Assembly (NCBI RefSeq): GCF_022647325.1 | Contig: NZ_CP071405.1 | Coordinates: 558,001-622,000, forward strand | Source of the DNA: Pantoea deleyi | GTDB taxonomy: Bacteria > Pseudomonadota > Gammaproteobacteria > Enterobacterales > Enterobacteriaceae | DNA length: 64,000 nucleotides | Direction: 5' to 3' | In this document: one piece after another, positions 16,864-26,068 of the stretch | How positions within the stretch are numbered: the first letter of the stretch is position 1 | Layout: every line of letters begins with the position of its first letter | Translations under genes and position numbers: made by a program | The notes under the pieces: model-generated | What the model was told of the DNA's origin: nothing | Database searches by the model: none | The model's input: only the letters and a program-made list of their open reading frames with translations

Positions 16864-18857
16864 GTCAACTTCCTGTTGATCACACAATCCGTGTTGGCAC
16901 TGAGCCTGCCGGTGTTGCCATCCAGCGTAAAGCCCGGTGTCTGGCGCATCTGGTTAAAGTTATTCGCCAGCGTCCAGGCATCCATTCCCATGGCGTAGAG
17001 GCGCACCAGGGAGTAGTCATTGTTGAATGACTTCGCGGTCTGCTGCATCAGGCCAGGGTTGCTGCCGGAAAGCAGCGGGATGTCGCTGAACTGCAGGCCA
17101 TCCATTTCCAGACGGAAGTCGGGACCGGCACCGGCCTGTGCGCTGCGTGAGCTGGCGTAGAGCGAGATATTGCTGCGGCTGCCGGTACGCATCGCGATCA
17201 TCGGTTTGATCAGCTGCAGTTCATCCTGAGTCGACACGATATAGACCGCATCCACGCTGCCACCGCTGCTGGTGCTGACCGCATCCGGCGTGCTCTGCTG
17301 CGGAGCCGGAATCGTCAGCCCTGCGATGGAAACACCCTGCGACGCGGCAGGCGCCGCATTCACCGGCGTACCGGAGAGGCTGATGCCTGCGCCACTGTTG
17401 ATGCCCTGTTTCAGCTCTGCAGTGGAACCGAAGCGCTGCTGCATGACCGTCGTGCCACCCAGCGACTGCCACTCCTGTGCAAAGGCGTTGGTGACGCGAT
17501 CGCCCAATCCGCTGCGCGGAACCAGCAGCAGCGGCTGACGTTTGCCCTGATCCCAGATATGGTGCGCCGCGTCGCGGGCTTCATCTTCCGGAGAGAGCGC
17601 AAAGTAGCAGATATTCGGATGGTTCTGGATCTGTTCCGGTTCGTTAAGCGCCAGCACATTCAGCGGCGTCTGGCTGTTAGCGACTTTCTCGACGTTGCTC
17701 TTCAGCAGCGGGCCGACCACGATAGTCGCGCCATCCTGCTGAGCCTGCTGCATTACCTGTTCAATCGGCTGGCTGCTGGTGTCATACACCTTGATCTGAG
17801 CCGTGCTGGCCGGCTGTGCGGCGACCGGCTGAGACTGAGGCTGAGCGGCGGTGTCGGCAGGCTGCTGCTGCTGCTGCTGCTGCGGTGCACTGATCGGATC
17901 GCTGGCAGAACCCGCGACGGCAGCGGGCTGCGTGCTGGCGGTAGTATCGGTTGAGGCGGGCTGCGCGGCTGCGGCGGGCTGCGCCGACGGTGCTGACAGT
18001 CCGTTCTTCGCGTCGTTAAAGCCTTTCTGAATCGCGTTGGCGAACACCTGCGCCTGACCGTTCAGCGGCAGCAGCAGCGCGATCAGGCTGGTCGAGGCTT
18101 TGGTGTAGTTCTGCATCTGGCTGAGCTGGGTGGGCAGGGTTTTGGCCGCCGGGTTCTGCGGGTAGCGGGTCTGCCAGTCTTTGATGCCTGACTTAAGCAT
18201 CTCCGCATCCTGGGCGTTCGCGCGCCAGACCGCGAGCAGATCCAGCCAGCCCTGCAGCACATTTTCGTCGGCGTTGATGACCAGGTTACTGACCTGCTGC
18301 GGCGACATCTGCGTCAGTGTCTGCCAGGTGGCGTCGATGTTGCCCTGATGATCGGTGCCTTTCAGCAGCGGCTCCTGCGCGATGTAGGACCGCACCAGCG
18401 AGAGCGACGGGCGACCCTGGGCGCTGGCAATCTGCAGGCTGTAGTAGCGGGCCAGCTGATCCTGCGACAGGGCGCCGGTTTTGACCTGGGCTAACAGTGG
18501 TTCAGCCTCTTTGGTTTTCTGCTGTGCAATCAGTAACTGCGCGTTGAGCAGCAGGGATTCCTGCTGTTGCGTCTCAGAGAGCTGCTGCGGCAACTGGCTC
18601 AGTTGCTGCGTCGCGTCAGGATACTTTCCTTCCTTCAACAGGGCGCGGATTGCGAGTAATTGCCAGTCGGTCTTGCTATCATCGCTGCTTTGCTGCGCCT
18701 GTTGAAGATAGTAAGCGGAGCTGGCTGTGACAGGCCCCTGAATATTGACGGTTGAGGTTTGCGGCCCCTGACCGCTACATGCGGCTAAAATCAGCCCAGC
18801 AAGAATGACAGGCAGAAAGCGTCCTGCTTTATGACGAACGACTTTTGAAGGAAGCAT
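16821..18857 (-). CDS. lpoA: Penicillin-binding protein activator LpoA
   Basis: 678 residues, the same as E. coli. Outer-membrane lipoprotein with lipobox LAAC (Cys 27). It reaches through the peptidoglycan to stimulate PBP1A transpeptidase. The N-terminal TPR-like domain (about 30-260) and the C-terminal periplasmic-binding-like domain (about 380-678) are joined by a low-complexity linker rich in Ala, Gln, Pro and Ser with a run of seven Gln encoded by pure CAG repeats (17862-17882), a possible slippage site. The start at 18857 was chosen to give the [13 protein letters not shown] signal peptide; the frame is open further upstream. It is divergent from rsmI. Confidence 0.96.
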   Translation of the reverse strand: MLPSKVVRHKAGRFLPVILAGLILAACSGQGPQTSTVNIQGPVTASSAYYLQQAQQSSDDSKTDWQLLAIRALLKEGKYPDATQQLSQLPQQLSETQQQESLLLNAQLLIAQQKTKEAEPLLAQVKTGALSQDQLARYYSLQIASAQGRPSLSLVRSYIAQEPLLKGTDHQGNIDATWQTLTQMSPQQVSNLVINADENVLQGWLDLLAVWRANAQDAEMLKSGIKDWQTRYPQNPAAKTLPTQLSQMQNYTKASTSLIALLLPLNGQAQVFANAIQKGFNDAKNGLSAPSAQPAAAAQPASTDTTASTQPAAVAGSASDPISAPQQQQQQQPADTAAQPQSQPVAAQPASTAQIKVYDTSSQPIEQVMQQAQQDGATIVVGPLLKSNVEKVANSQTPLNVLALNEPEQIQNHPNICYFALSPEDEARDAAHHIWDQGKRQPLLLVPRSGLGDRVTNAFAQEWQSLGGTTVMQQRFGSTAELKQGINSGAGISLSGTPVNAAPAASQGVSIAGLTIPAPQQSTPDAVSTSSGGSVDAVYIVSTQDELQLIKPMIAMRTGSRSNISLYASSRSAQAGAGPDFRLEMDGLQFSDIPLLSGSNPGLMQQTAKSFNNDYSLVRLYAMGMDAWTLANNFNQMRQTPGFTLDGNTGRLSANTDCVINRKLTWNQYRRGEIAPAN

Positions 18858-18919
18858 ACTGTATCCAGTGATGTTTTTTTCAAGATGCTCAATATTAAAT
18901 CGGCAATTCGGATGAAACA

Positions 18920-19786
18920 ATGAAACAACTCGATCGGGCAGAGATTTCTGCCAGCACGCTCTACATCGTTCCAACCCCGATTGGTAATTTGGGTGATATC
19001 ACCCAGCGGGCGCTGACGGTGCTTTCGAGCGTCGATCTGGTCGCTGCGGAAGATACACGTCATACCGGGCTGTTGCTACAACATTTCGCCATCAATGCGC
19101 GACTCTTCTCACTTCATGACCACAACGAACAGCACAAGGCTGAGCTGCTGCTGACGAAGCTGCAAGAGGGTCAAAGCATAGCCTTAGTTTCTGATGCTGG
19201 CACGCCGCTGATCAACGATCCGGGCTATCACCTGGTGCGTCGCTGCCGTGAAGCGGGTGTCCGTGTGGTGCCGCTGCCGGGTGCCTGTGCCGCGATTGCC
19301 GCCTTAAGTGCCGCAGGTCTGCCTTCCGATCGTTTCTGTTACGAAGGGTTTCTGCCCGCCAAAACCAAAGGCCGCTGCGATGCGCTGCGGGCGCTGGTGC
19401 AGGAGCCGCGTACGCTGATTTTCTATGAATCGACCCACCGTCTGATCGACAGCCTGCAGGATATGGTCACTGAGCTGGGCGCTGACCGTTATGTGGTGCT
19501 GGCGCGTGAGCTGACCAAGACCTGGGAGTCCATCCACGGTGCCCCGGTAGGTGAGCTGCTGGCCTGGGTGAAAGAGGATGAGAATCGTCGCAAAGGCGAG
19601 ATGGTGCTGATTGTGGAAGGGCACAGGGTCGAGGATGACGATGCGCTTCCGGCCGACGCGCTGCGAACCCTGGCGCTGCTGCAGAAGGAGCTGCCACTGA
19701 AACGTGCGGCGGCGCTGGCGGCGGAGATCCACGGCGTGAAGAAGAATGCGCTTTATAAGTATGCGCTGGAGCAGCAAGAGGCGTGA
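18920..19786 (+). CDS. rsmI: 16S rRNA (cytidine1402-2'-O)-methyltransferase RsmI
   Basis: 288 residues of the tetrapyrrole-methylase fold (E. coli RsmI 286). With RsmH it makes N4,2'-O-dimethylcytidine 1402 in the ribosomal P site. Motifs seen are [15 protein letters not shown] at the N-terminus, [22 protein letters not shown] (S-adenosylmethionine loop) and [17 protein letters not shown]. It is divergent from lpoA as in E. coli. Its TGA stop lies inside the -35 box of the rnpB promoter, so the two genes are packed without spacer. Confidence 0.97.
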   Translation: MKQLDRAEISASTLYIVPTPIGNLGDITQRALTVLSSVDLVAAEDTRHTGLLLQHFAINARLFSLHDHNEQHKAELLLTKLQEGQSIALVSDAGTPLINDPGYHLVRRCREAGVRVVPLPGACAAIAALSAAGLPSDRFCYEGFLPAKTKGRCDALRALVQEPRTLIFYESTHRLIDSLQDMVTELGADRYVVLARELTKTWESIHGAPVGELLAWVKEDENRRKGEMVLIVEGHRVEDDDALPADALRTLALLQKELPLKRAAALAAEIHGVKKNALYKYALEQQEA

Positions 19787-19811
19787 CAAACGGCGGGGAA
19801 TGTCCTATTAT
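19783..19811 (+). promoter_or_regulatory. Sigma-70 promoter of rnpB
   Basis: GTGACA (19783-19788), 17-bp spacer, TATTAT (19806-19811), then a GC-rich discriminator CCCGCGCC before the start at about 19820, typical of a stringently controlled stable-RNA promoter. The -35 box includes the rsmI stop codon. Confidence 0.8.
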
Positions 19812-19819
19812 CCCGCGCC

Positions 19820-20198
<379 letters not shown>

Positions 20199-20205
20199 TT
20201 TACTG

Positions 20206-20230
20206 AAAACCCCGCTCTGGCGGGGTTTTT
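20206..20230. terminator. rnpB terminator T1
   Basis: CCCCGC-TCTG-GCGGGG stem with five T; flanking A run makes it bidirectional. Confidence 0.93.
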
Positions 20231-20324
20231 GCTTTTCAGGCCGCGAGCAGGCAGCAATGAATGACTGTCCACGACGCACCTTATGAAGATAATGCGGCTT
20301 AACGGCCAGCCTCGACTTTTACGG

Positions 20325-20350
20325 AAAACCCCGCGCTGGCGGGGTTTTTG
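20325..20350. terminator. Repeat terminator T2
   Basis: Same stem in repeat copy 2, loop changed by one base from T1. Confidence 0.9.
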
Positions 20351-20443
20351 CTTTTCAGGCAGTGAGCAGGCAGCAATGAATGACTGTCCACGACGCACCT
20401 TATGAAAAGAATGCGGCTTAACGGCCAGCCTCGACTTTTACGG

Positions 20444-20469
20444 AAAACCCCGCGCTGGCGGGGTTTTTG
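20444..20469. terminator. Repeat terminator T3
   Basis: Same stem in repeat copy 3. Confidence 0.9.
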
Positions 20470-20562
20470 CTTTTCAGGCCGCGAGCAGGCCGCGATAAAT
20501 GCCTGTCCACGACGCACCTTATGAAAAGAATGCGGCTTAACGGCCAGCGCCGACTTTTACTG

Positions 20563-20588
20563 AAAACCCCGCGCTGGCGGGGTTTTTG
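20563..20588. terminator. Repeat terminator T4, also after yqjG
   Basis: Same stem in repeat copy 4; the A run also lets it end yqjG transcription from the other side. Confidence 0.9.
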
Positions 20589-20608
20589 CTTTATGACGCT
20601 AACCATCT

Positions 20609-21583
20609 TTAGCCGCGACCGTGCGGCTCATCCCAGTCAAACGCCGGGCCCAGCGAAATGACGCCGTGCGGGTTAATGGTCTTGTGGCTGCAATAGTAGT
20701 GGTGACGGATATGCGGCAGGCTGACCGTCTCTGCAATACCGGGCATCTGATAGATGTCGCGCAGGAAGCCACTGAGGTTTCTGTAATCAGAAATCCGGTG
20801 ACGATCGCATTTGAAGTGGGTCACATAGACCGGATCGAAACGAACCAGCGTGGTCCAGAGCCGGAGATCCGCTTCGGTCAGCTGGTCGCCGGTCAGATAG
20901 CGATGCTGGCCTAAAATCTGCTCCAGCCGCGACAGCGAATGGAACAGGGCGGTGACGGCCTCATCGTAGGCGGATTGCGACGTGGCAAAGCCCGACTTGT
21001 AAACGCCGTTGTTCACGGTGTCGTAGATCCAGCCGTTCAGCTCATCAATTTCCTGACGCAGCGCCTGCGGATAATAGTCACCGGCGCGCGCGCCCACCGC
21101 ATCAAAGGCGCTGTTGAACATGCGGATAATATCCGCCGACTCATTGCTGACGATGGTGTTCTGCTGCTTGTCCCACAGAACCGGCACGGTAACGCGACCA
21201 CTGTACTGCGGATCGGCGTGCAGATAGAGCTGATAGAGAAACTCGTTCTGATAGAGCTTGTCGCCGGTCGCCTCTTCAAAAGTGTCATCGAAGGTCCAGC
21301 CGTTCTCCAGCATCAGGGGGTGGACGACTGACACATCGATCATGCTGTCCAGCCCTTTCAGCTGGCGCATCAGCAGGGTGCGGTGCGCCCACGGGCAGGC
21401 CAGCGAAACATAAAGATGATAGCGGTCGCGTTCGGCGGTGAAGCCCGCGTTGCCTGTCGGACCGGCACTGCCGTCCGCCGTAACCCAGTGACGAAACGCC
21501 GATGCTGAACGTTTAAATCGTCCGCCGGTAGATTTGGTGTCGTACCAGGTGTCATGCCAGACACCGTCAATTAACTGTCCCAT
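20609..21583 (-). CDS. yqjG: Glutathionyl-hydroquinone reductase YqjG
   Basis: 324 residues (E. coli 328). It reduces glutathionyl-hydroquinones to hydroquinones, releasing glutathione, via a catalytic cysteine. That residue is Cys 63 in LACPWAHRTLL, in the N-terminal thioredoxin-like domain; the C-terminal alpha-helical GST domain follows (LNGWIYDTVNNGVYKSGFA, TEADLRLWTTLVRFDPVY). The start at 21583 (MGQLIDGVWHD) replaces an unlikely upstream in-frame ATG at 21643. It is probably cotranscribed with yqjF, which lies 76 bp upstream. Confidence 0.96.
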   Translation of the reverse strand: MGQLIDGVWHDTWYDTKSTGGRFKRSASAFRHWVTADGSAGPTGNAGFTAERDRYHLYVSLACPWAHRTLLMRQLKGLDSMIDVSVVHPLMLENGWTFDDTFEEATGDKLYQNEFLYQLYLHADPQYSGRVTVPVLWDKQQNTIVSNESADIIRMFNSAFDAVGARAGDYYPQALRQEIDELNGWIYDTVNNGVYKSGFATSQSAYDEAVTALFHSLSRLEQILGQHRYLTGDQLTEADLRLWTTLVRFDPVYVTHFKCDRHRISDYRNLSGFLRDIYQMPGIAETVSLPHIRHHYYCSHKTINPHGVISLGPAFDWDEPHGRG

Positions 21584-21659
21584 AATGGCTCCAATGCAAA
21601 CAGGGCGGGGAAATTTCCCCACCCTGCTAAGTATATGTGGCATTACGCATTACGTGAGA

Positions 21660-22073
21660 TTAGCGCGCAACGGCCTGCGGTTTTCTTTTGCCGATCAGGT
21701 GATCAAGGCTGTATGCGCCAGGACCCACCAGACCTAATACCAGGAAGCCACCGGCGATAGAGAGGTTCTTCATGAACATCAGCTGGTTGACGCCTTCGGC
21801 AAAGTTACTGTGGAACAGGAACGCCGTCAGGATGGTGAAGCCTGCGGTGAACAGGGCCGTAAAACGGGTCAGGAAGCCAAACAGGATGGCCAGACCGCCG
21901 CCGAACTCCAGCAGAATCACCAACGGCAGCATGAAGCCCGGCACGCCCATCGCTTCCATATACTGCTGCGTACCGGCATAACCGGTGATCTTGCCCCAGC
22001 CCGCCGTGATGAACAGGATTGGCATCAGGATGCGAGCCAGTAACAGACCAGTATCTTCGAATTTTTTCATCAT
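21660..22073 (-). CDS. yqjF: DoxX-family inner-membrane protein YqjF
   Basis: 137 residues with four membrane helices and long identity to E. coli YqjF (ARILMPILFITAGWGKITGY, then GVPGFMLPLVILLEFGGGLA). In E. coli yqjF is induced by aromatic compounds through YhaJ, whose gene is also in this window. The biochemical function is unproven; a quinone- or redox-linked role is usually assumed. Two consecutive ATGs are possible starts. It precedes yqjG on the same strand. Confidence 0.95.
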   Translation of the reverse strand: MMKKFEDTGLLLARILMPILFITAGWGKITGYAGTQQYMEAMGVPGFMLPLVILLEFGGGLAILFGFLTRFTALFTAGFTILTAFLFHSNFAEGVNQLMFMKNLSIAGGFLVLGLVGPGAYSLDHLIGKRKPQAVAR

Positions 22074-22236
22074 TTACTCCAGCGCTATCAGTGATGCAGG
22101 GCAGGTTGCCCGCAGGGTTTATGCCCGCTGAAAGCAGTGCTGCGTTCATTGGGGTGATGGCTGGAGATGATAGTCGCGCAGTGAAAAGGTTGTAAGCGAG
22201 ATATACTGTCAGTGTTTTTCAGAAATTCTGATGAAG

Positions 22237-22265
22237 AAAAGCCGGCCTTTTCAGGGCCGGCTTTT
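22237..22265. terminator. Terminator of the yqjDEK operon
   Basis: GCCGGCC-TTTTCAG-GGCCGGC stem with A and T runs on either side; on the minus strand it follows yqjK. Confidence 0.88.
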
Positions 22266-22272
22266 AGCAGGA

Positions 22273-22557
22273 TTAGCGCGGTGGCATCGCGGACTTGATC
22301 ATGCGCCAGGTGCTCCAGGCGCCGAAGCCCCGTTTGGCCCAGCGTAGCAGCCGGTTAGGGCTGCGGATCGAGTAGATGGCCAGAGCACTGCTGCCGATAG
22401 CCAGATAGCGACGTAAGCTGAGGAAAGTGAACCAGCCGCGATCGTAGTGGGCGGTGCCTTCCAGCCAGTCACGCCGCGCAGCGCTCAAGTCCAGCCGCTG
22501 CTGCTGCACATGCTTAAGCAGTTCATGGATGCGTTCTTCACGCTCGCGGCGGCTCAT
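22273..22557 (-). CDS. yqjK: YqjK-like protein
   Basis: 94 residues, third gene of yqjD-yqjE-yqjK. N-terminal charged helix (SRREREERIHELLKHVQQQRLDLSAARRDWL is partly coiled-coil-like), then one short hydrophobic stretch (AIGSSALAIYSI) and a basic tail. E. coli YqjK is a 99-residue protein of unknown function. Its ATG shares one base with the yqjE stop (TGATG), indicating coupling. Confidence 0.9.
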   Translation of the reverse strand: MSRREREERIHELLKHVQQQRLDLSAARRDWLEGTAHYDRGWFTFLSLRRYLAIGSSALAIYSIRSPNRLLRWAKRGFGAWSTWRMIKSAMPPR

Positions 22558-22952
22558 CAGCGCTGCTCCTCCAGCAGTTTACGGTCGGTTTCCAGCTCTT
22601 TGCGCGTGTGGCGCAGCAGCGTGGACTGACGTGTTTTGTGAAGCGTCCAGAGTCCGAAGATAACCGCCAGCAGGAACAGCGTGCCGGTGGTGATGCCAAT
22701 CGCCATCAGGCGGTACTGTGCGTCTACCGCCCAGATGATCAGCACCATCAGGCTCATCAGACCAAATGCCGTGAACAGCATGGTCAGGCCTACCATCAAC
22801 AGCAGCTGTATCAGGTTTGCTTTTTCCTGTTCCAGTTCCACCACTGCCAGACGGACACGCGTCTCAACCATACCCACCAGCGTGGTCACAATGCGCTGAC
22901 CGATGTTAATGACCCCTTTCGCCGGGCCGTGGTTCTGCTGTGAGTCAGTCAT
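22557..22952 (-). CDS. yqjE: Inner-membrane protein YqjE (phage holin family III-like)
   Basis: 131 residues with two adjacent membrane helices (IQLLLMVGLTMLFTAFGLMSL and IGITTGTLFLLAVIFGL) and cytosolic ends. It belongs to the YqjE/holin-like family; the E. coli protein associates with YqjD at the membrane and its function is unknown. It starts 2 bp after the yqjD stop region and is coupled to yqjK. Confidence 0.92.
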   Translation of the reverse strand: MTDSQQNHGPAKGVINIGQRIVTTLVGMVETRVRLAVVELEQEKANLIQLLLMVGLTMLFTAFGLMSLMVLIIWAVDAQYRLMAIGITTGTLFLLAVIFGLWTLHKTRQSTLLRHTRKELETDRKLLEEQR

Positions 22953-22954
22953 AA

Positions 22955-23260
22955 TTAACGACGCGAAATGAGCATGCCCAGTGCGACGCCAATCGCTGCA
23001 CCGATGCCCACACCATGCCAGGGATTTTCACGCACGTAGCCTTCGGCTTTCTGCGCCGCTTCACGGGTAGTCGCCGCAATGCGCTCACCTGATTCGCCCA
23101 GACGCTCGCGCGAACTGTCCAGCGCCACACGCGCCTTGTTACGCAGTTTATCCAGCTCGCCTTTGGATTTTTCAGTACCGCTGCTCAGCACTTCTTCCAG
23201 GGTATCCGCCAGGTTTTTCAGCTCAGCACGCAAATGTTCCGATGATGTGTCTTTAGACAT
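22955..23260 (-). CDS. yqjD: Membrane-anchored ribosome-binding protein YqjD
   Basis: 101 residues of the DUF883/ElaB family. A long amphipathic helix with SKDTSSEHLRAELKNLADTLEEVL and repeated Lys/Glu is followed by a C-terminal tail-anchor GVGIGAAIGVALGMLISRR. In E. coli it is induced by RpoS in stationary phase and tethers 70S and 100S ribosomes to the inner membrane. The start at 23260 has AAAGGAG upstream. Confidence 0.95.
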   Translation of the reverse strand: MSKDTSSEHLRAELKNLADTLEEVLSSGTEKSKGELDKLRNKARVALDSSRERLGESGERIAATTREAAQKAEGYVRENPWHGVGIGAAIGVALGMLISRR

Positions 23261-23295
23261 AAAATACTCCTTTAACATCAGTTGGTTAATTCCGA

Positions 23296-23670
23296 TTAGT
23301 AGGGCTCCGCCTGTAACTTTTTCAGCTCCCGGCGCGCTTCATCCAGCTTTTGTTGTCGTTTGGCAATCTTCTCCCTGTCATGGCCCTCTTCGCGCTCTTC
23401 CCTGAGTGCGTGCTCGCGTTCCGCCACTTTCTGCTTCTGCGCGTTAATTCTTTCCAGATGGGCTGCTTCGAGTTTTTTATCACTGCAGTCAGCCCGGACT
23501 TCTGTCAGCGCACGCTCCAGGCCGTTCACCCGGCGCTGGTTGTTGTGCTTCTGCGCCATCCCGATTTCGCGCTGAATATCCTGCTCTTTCTGCTCGCACA
23601 GCGTTTCAGCAGCCAGCAGTGAGCCAGACAGCGAGAAGATCGCGACACCCAGTAAAATTTGATATTTCAT
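23296..23670 (-). CDS. yqjC: Secreted DUF1090 protein YqjC
   Basis: 124 residues with a 20-residue signal peptide (ending SGSLLAAET), then a highly charged helical body rich in Glu, Lys, Arg and Gln (EREHALREEREEGHD, KRQQKLDEARRELKKLQ) that looks like a periplasmic coiled coil. Two cysteines (LCEQK and ADCSDKK) could form a disulphide. E. coli YqjC is 122 residues, of unknown function, and acid-inducible. It lies just upstream of yqjD on the same strand. Confidence 0.92.
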   Translation of the reverse strand: MKYQILLGVAIFSLSGSLLAAETLCEQKEQDIQREIGMAQKHNNQRRVNGLERALTEVRADCSDKKLEAAHLERINAQKQKVAEREHALREEREEGHDREKIAKRQQKLDEARRELKKLQAEPY

Positions 23671-23803
23671 CGGCCCTGACCCCTTCCTTTGCGACCTGAT
23701 CCGTCATCACTGGCGTCATCGTCTGATTTCGGGTGCTGAGGATCGACTCTCGCTTAAGCATAGACAGCGATAGTAAAAAGTTCAAAGAAGACCGGGAGAT
23801 AGG

Positions 23804-23849
23804 GCCTCTTTCACGCCACACCAGGACAATGTGGCGGCGTGAAAGAGGC
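23804..23849. repeat. Long near-perfect hairpin between mzrA and yqjC
   Basis: GCCTCTTTCACGCCACA (23804-23820) pairs with TGTGGC-GGCGTGAAAGAGGC (23830-23849), broken only by a 3-nt bulge. Neither side has a clear T run, so it is not a standard terminator. It may end the yqjA-mzrA message or stabilise its 3' end. Confidence 0.75.
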
Positions 23850-23861
23850 GGCATCGGGCGT

Positions 23862-24209
23862 TTACGCCAGAGAGAGGTGCGGAGAGTGATCGTGCTGCGC
23901 CACAATAAAGCCCTGTGGCAACAGACGGCGCAGGACTTTTTGCGCCGCCAGGCTCTGCTCTTCGCTGTCAAAATGGATGACCAGCGCATCACCCGCAGGC
24001 GTGATGCTTTTAATACGGATGCCCTGCGCGCTCAACTGCTGATAGAGATAAAAGCCATCGGGCAGCGTCGCCCCGGCATGGGAAACCCGGATCTGCACCA
24101 CCGTTTCGTGCTTGATCAGACCGGGAACAAGACAGAGCGCGGCCAGCGCAAAGGCAGCAGCAATCAGCCACGGTAGCCACCGTTTGGGAACAGCCTGTAG
24201 CAGTTTCAT
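23862..24209 (-). CDS. mzrA: EnvZ/OmpR modulator MzrA
   Basis: 115 residues, single N-terminal membrane helix ([21 protein letters not shown]), periplasmic C-terminal domain. In E. coli (127 residues) MzrA binds EnvZ and raises OmpR phosphorylation, linking the Cpx and EnvZ/OmpR stress systems. It is coupled to yqjA by a one-base stop/start overlap (TAATG). The C-terminus is a little shorter than in E. coli and ends in [10 protein letters not shown]. Confidence 0.9.
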   Translation of the reverse strand: MKLLQAVPKRWLPWLIAAAFALAALCLVPGLIKHETVVQIRVSHAGATLPDGFYLYQQLSAQGIRIKSITPAGDALVIHFDSEEQSLAAQKVLRRLLPQGFIVAQHDHSPHLSLA

Positions 24210-24886
24210 TACTCGGCTTTCCCGTTCTGATTCGCCTGACGCTTACGCCATAACACCACCAGGGACCCGACGAGACCAAACACCAGCAGCGCCAGGGGCA
24301 GCATCATCAGAAAGAACATCATCTCATCTTCATAACGCCGGAAAATCGGGGTTTTACCCAGCGCAAAGCCGATAACGGTTAAAATCACAACCCACAGGAA
24401 GGCGCTTACCCAGTTGAAAAACTGGAAACGGGCGTTGCTGAGGCCGGATAAACCGGCGATGGTTGGCAGCAGCGTACGCACAAAGGCGATAAAGCGGCCA
24501 ATCAGCAGAGCCGATAAACCGTGACGGTGGAACATGCTGTGCGCGCGCTGGTGGTACTGGGCGGGAAGGTGAGAGAGCCACTTCTGCACGGTCGGCGTAT
24601 TGCCCAGCCATCGTCCCTGAATGTAGCTCACCCAGCAGCCGAGACTCGCGCCCGTGGTCAATACCAGGATGGTTAACGGGAAACTCATGGTGCCTTTGGC
24701 AATCAGCACGCCAACCAGAATCAGCAGGCTGTCGCCCGGCAGAAACGCGGCAGGAAGCAGGCCATTTTCCAGGAACAGAATCATAAACAGCACGCCGTAA
24801 ATGGCCCATACCAGCGCGGGATCGGAAAGGGTTTCATAATCCTGTTGCCACAGGGCATGCAGCAACGCTTGCAAAATATCCATCAA
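24209..24886 (-). CDS. yqjA: DedA-family membrane protein YqjA
   Basis: 225 residues of the DedA (SNARE-associated/VTT) family. Typical motifs are [20 protein letters not shown], a membrane-embedded [14 protein letters not shown] segment (here [11 protein letters not shown]), and [18 protein letters not shown] with its conserved arginine. E. coli YqjA is an osmosensing, proton-dependent transporter needed for alkaline tolerance and, with YghB, for membrane homeostasis, possibly through lipid flipping. Its operon with mzrA is Cpx-activated in E. coli. Confidence 0.95.
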   Translation of the reverse strand: MMDILQALLHALWQQDYETLSDPALVWAIYGVLFMILFLENGLLPAAFLPGDSLLILVGVLIAKGTMSFPLTILVLTTGASLGCWVSYIQGRWLGNTPTVQKWLSHLPAQYHQRAHSMFHRHGLSALLIGRFIAFVRTLLPTIAGLSGLSNARFQFFNWVSAFLWVVILTVIGFALGKTPIFRRYEDEMMFFLMMLPLALLVFGLVGSLVVLWRKRQANQNGKAE

Positions 24887-25205
24887 TCATTCCTGAACAT
24901 CATTGTTAAACATGTCCCACAGGGACCTGAACGCAGACCGGCATTTCGTTATAAATTTTAGGAGCACAGCCTGGGCGGGATTTTCCGGATCCTTCCAGAA
25001 TTGATTGTTAAATCAGCGACTTTATAACCCCCTGTCGCAAAGGGTAATAAAAGGGCGATAACTGTAACAAAATTCGCCTGTCTGAGACAGGAAAACTCGC
25101 TGACAGACAGGAGTTTTACCTTGTGAAACGACCTGTAAAAAGGAGCTTTACACGTCCTGACACTATTGCAGATTAACTGACCCTTTCAGGGGGATTCAGG
25201 CGCGC
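24887..25205. other. 319-bp intergenic region between yqjA and exuR
   Basis: Holds the yqjA promoter side and the end of exuR. A short hairpin CCTGTC-TGA-GACAGG lies at about 25077-25091. GTGAA-N7-GTAAA at about 25122-25138 loosely resembles a CpxR box but has the wrong spacing. No gene was found. Confidence 0.5.
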
Positions 25206-25982
25206 TCAGCGGGCGTGGTCAGACCCTTCTGGCAGGATGACCGGGTTCTCACTGAACATGTAACGATCCACGTTAAATTCGAAATCATCTGCCGTGGCGT
25301 TAAACAGCATCTGCTTAGTATTTTCCAGATGCTGCCACATCGCCAGTTTGCTGGCGGCAGGATCTTTGCGCATCAGGGCTTTCAGGATCTGATCGTGGTC
25401 GTCGCACCAGCTGAGAATGCTGCGCTGGTCGATATGCTCGTGAAGTTTGAGCCAGTAAGGATTGTGCAGGCGATGCAGCCACATTTTTTCAACGATGGCG
25501 GCTAAGGCGCTGTTCTGGGTGGATTGGGCGATGCGGACATGAAACTGCATATCCCACTCGGAGTCGCGGAAGTGATCCTCCTGGCGGGCTTTTTCCTGAA
25601 TCGCCATCAGGTCGATAATGTCCTGTCGCGTCACCTGGGTGGCGGCGAACTCGGCCACATTACTCTCAATCAGCTGACGGGCCTGCAACAGTTCAAACGG
25701 GCCAAAGGTGGCGAACTCCAGCTGGCTGCTGCTGACGGCGATGCGATTCTGTTGCTGGCTGGCAATCACATGGATGCCCGAACCTTTACGGACCTCCACA
25801 TAGCCTTCCACTTCCAGCATGATGATCGCCTCGCGCACCACCGTGCGGCTCACTTCCATCTCTTCGGCAATCAGGCGTTCAGCAGGCAGCTTATCGCCCA
25901 CCGGATAGATCCCGGTTTCAATGCGGCTTTTCAGCTCGCTGGCCAGCTGTTGATAGAGTCGACGGGATTCGGTGAGGTCCAT
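25206..25982 (-). CDS. exuR: Hexuronate regulon repressor ExuR
   Basis: 258 residues, the same as E. coli ExuR. GntR-type winged helix at about 8-75 ([37 protein letters not shown] region) and a C-terminal FCD effector domain. It represses exuT and uxa genes until galacturonate or glucuronate (or tagaturonate/fructuronate) binds. An ExuR-like palindrome immediately upstream of its start suggests autoregulation. It lies downstream of exuT on the same strand. Confidence 0.96.
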   Translation of the reverse strand: MDLTESRRLYQQLASELKSRIETGIYPVGDKLPAERLIAEEMEVSRTVVREAIIMLEVEGYVEVRKGSGIHVIASQQQNRIAVSSSQLEFATFGPFELLQARQLIESNVAEFAATQVTRQDIIDLMAIQEKARQEDHFRDSEWDMQFHVRIAQSTQNSALAAIVEKMWLHRLHNPYWLKLHEHIDQRSILSWCDDHDQILKALMRKDPAASKLAMWQHLENTKQMLFNATADDFEFNVDRYMFSENPVILPEGSDHAR

Positions 25983-26007
25983 AGCACAATCCTGATAGCA
26001 GACAGAT

Positions 26008-26024
26008 AAGTTGTTATACCACTT
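26008..26024 (-). promoter_or_regulatory. ExuR-like operator upstream of exuR
   Basis: AAGTTGTTATACCACTT closely fits the ExuR/UxuR palindrome AAATTGGTATACCAATTT. It lies 26 bp upstream of the exuR start, in position for autorepression. Confidence 0.75.
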
Positions 26025-26043
26025 CAGGCCGGGCGAGGAAATG

Positions 26044-26064
26044 GGCTGGCCTGCGCCAGCCCGA
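26044..26064 (-). terminator. Hairpin between exuT and exuR, possible weak terminator
   Basis: GGGCTGG-CCTGCG-CCAGCCC stem; on the minus strand it is followed by ATTTCC only, so termination is probably partial. Confidence 0.45.
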
Positions 26065-26068
26065 CAGA

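Noticed and set aside
25121..25140. Possible CpxR box GTGAA-N7-GTAAA upstream of yqjA.
   Set aside because: Spacing differs from GTAAA-N5-GTAAA and it is far from the yqjA start; kept only as a remark.
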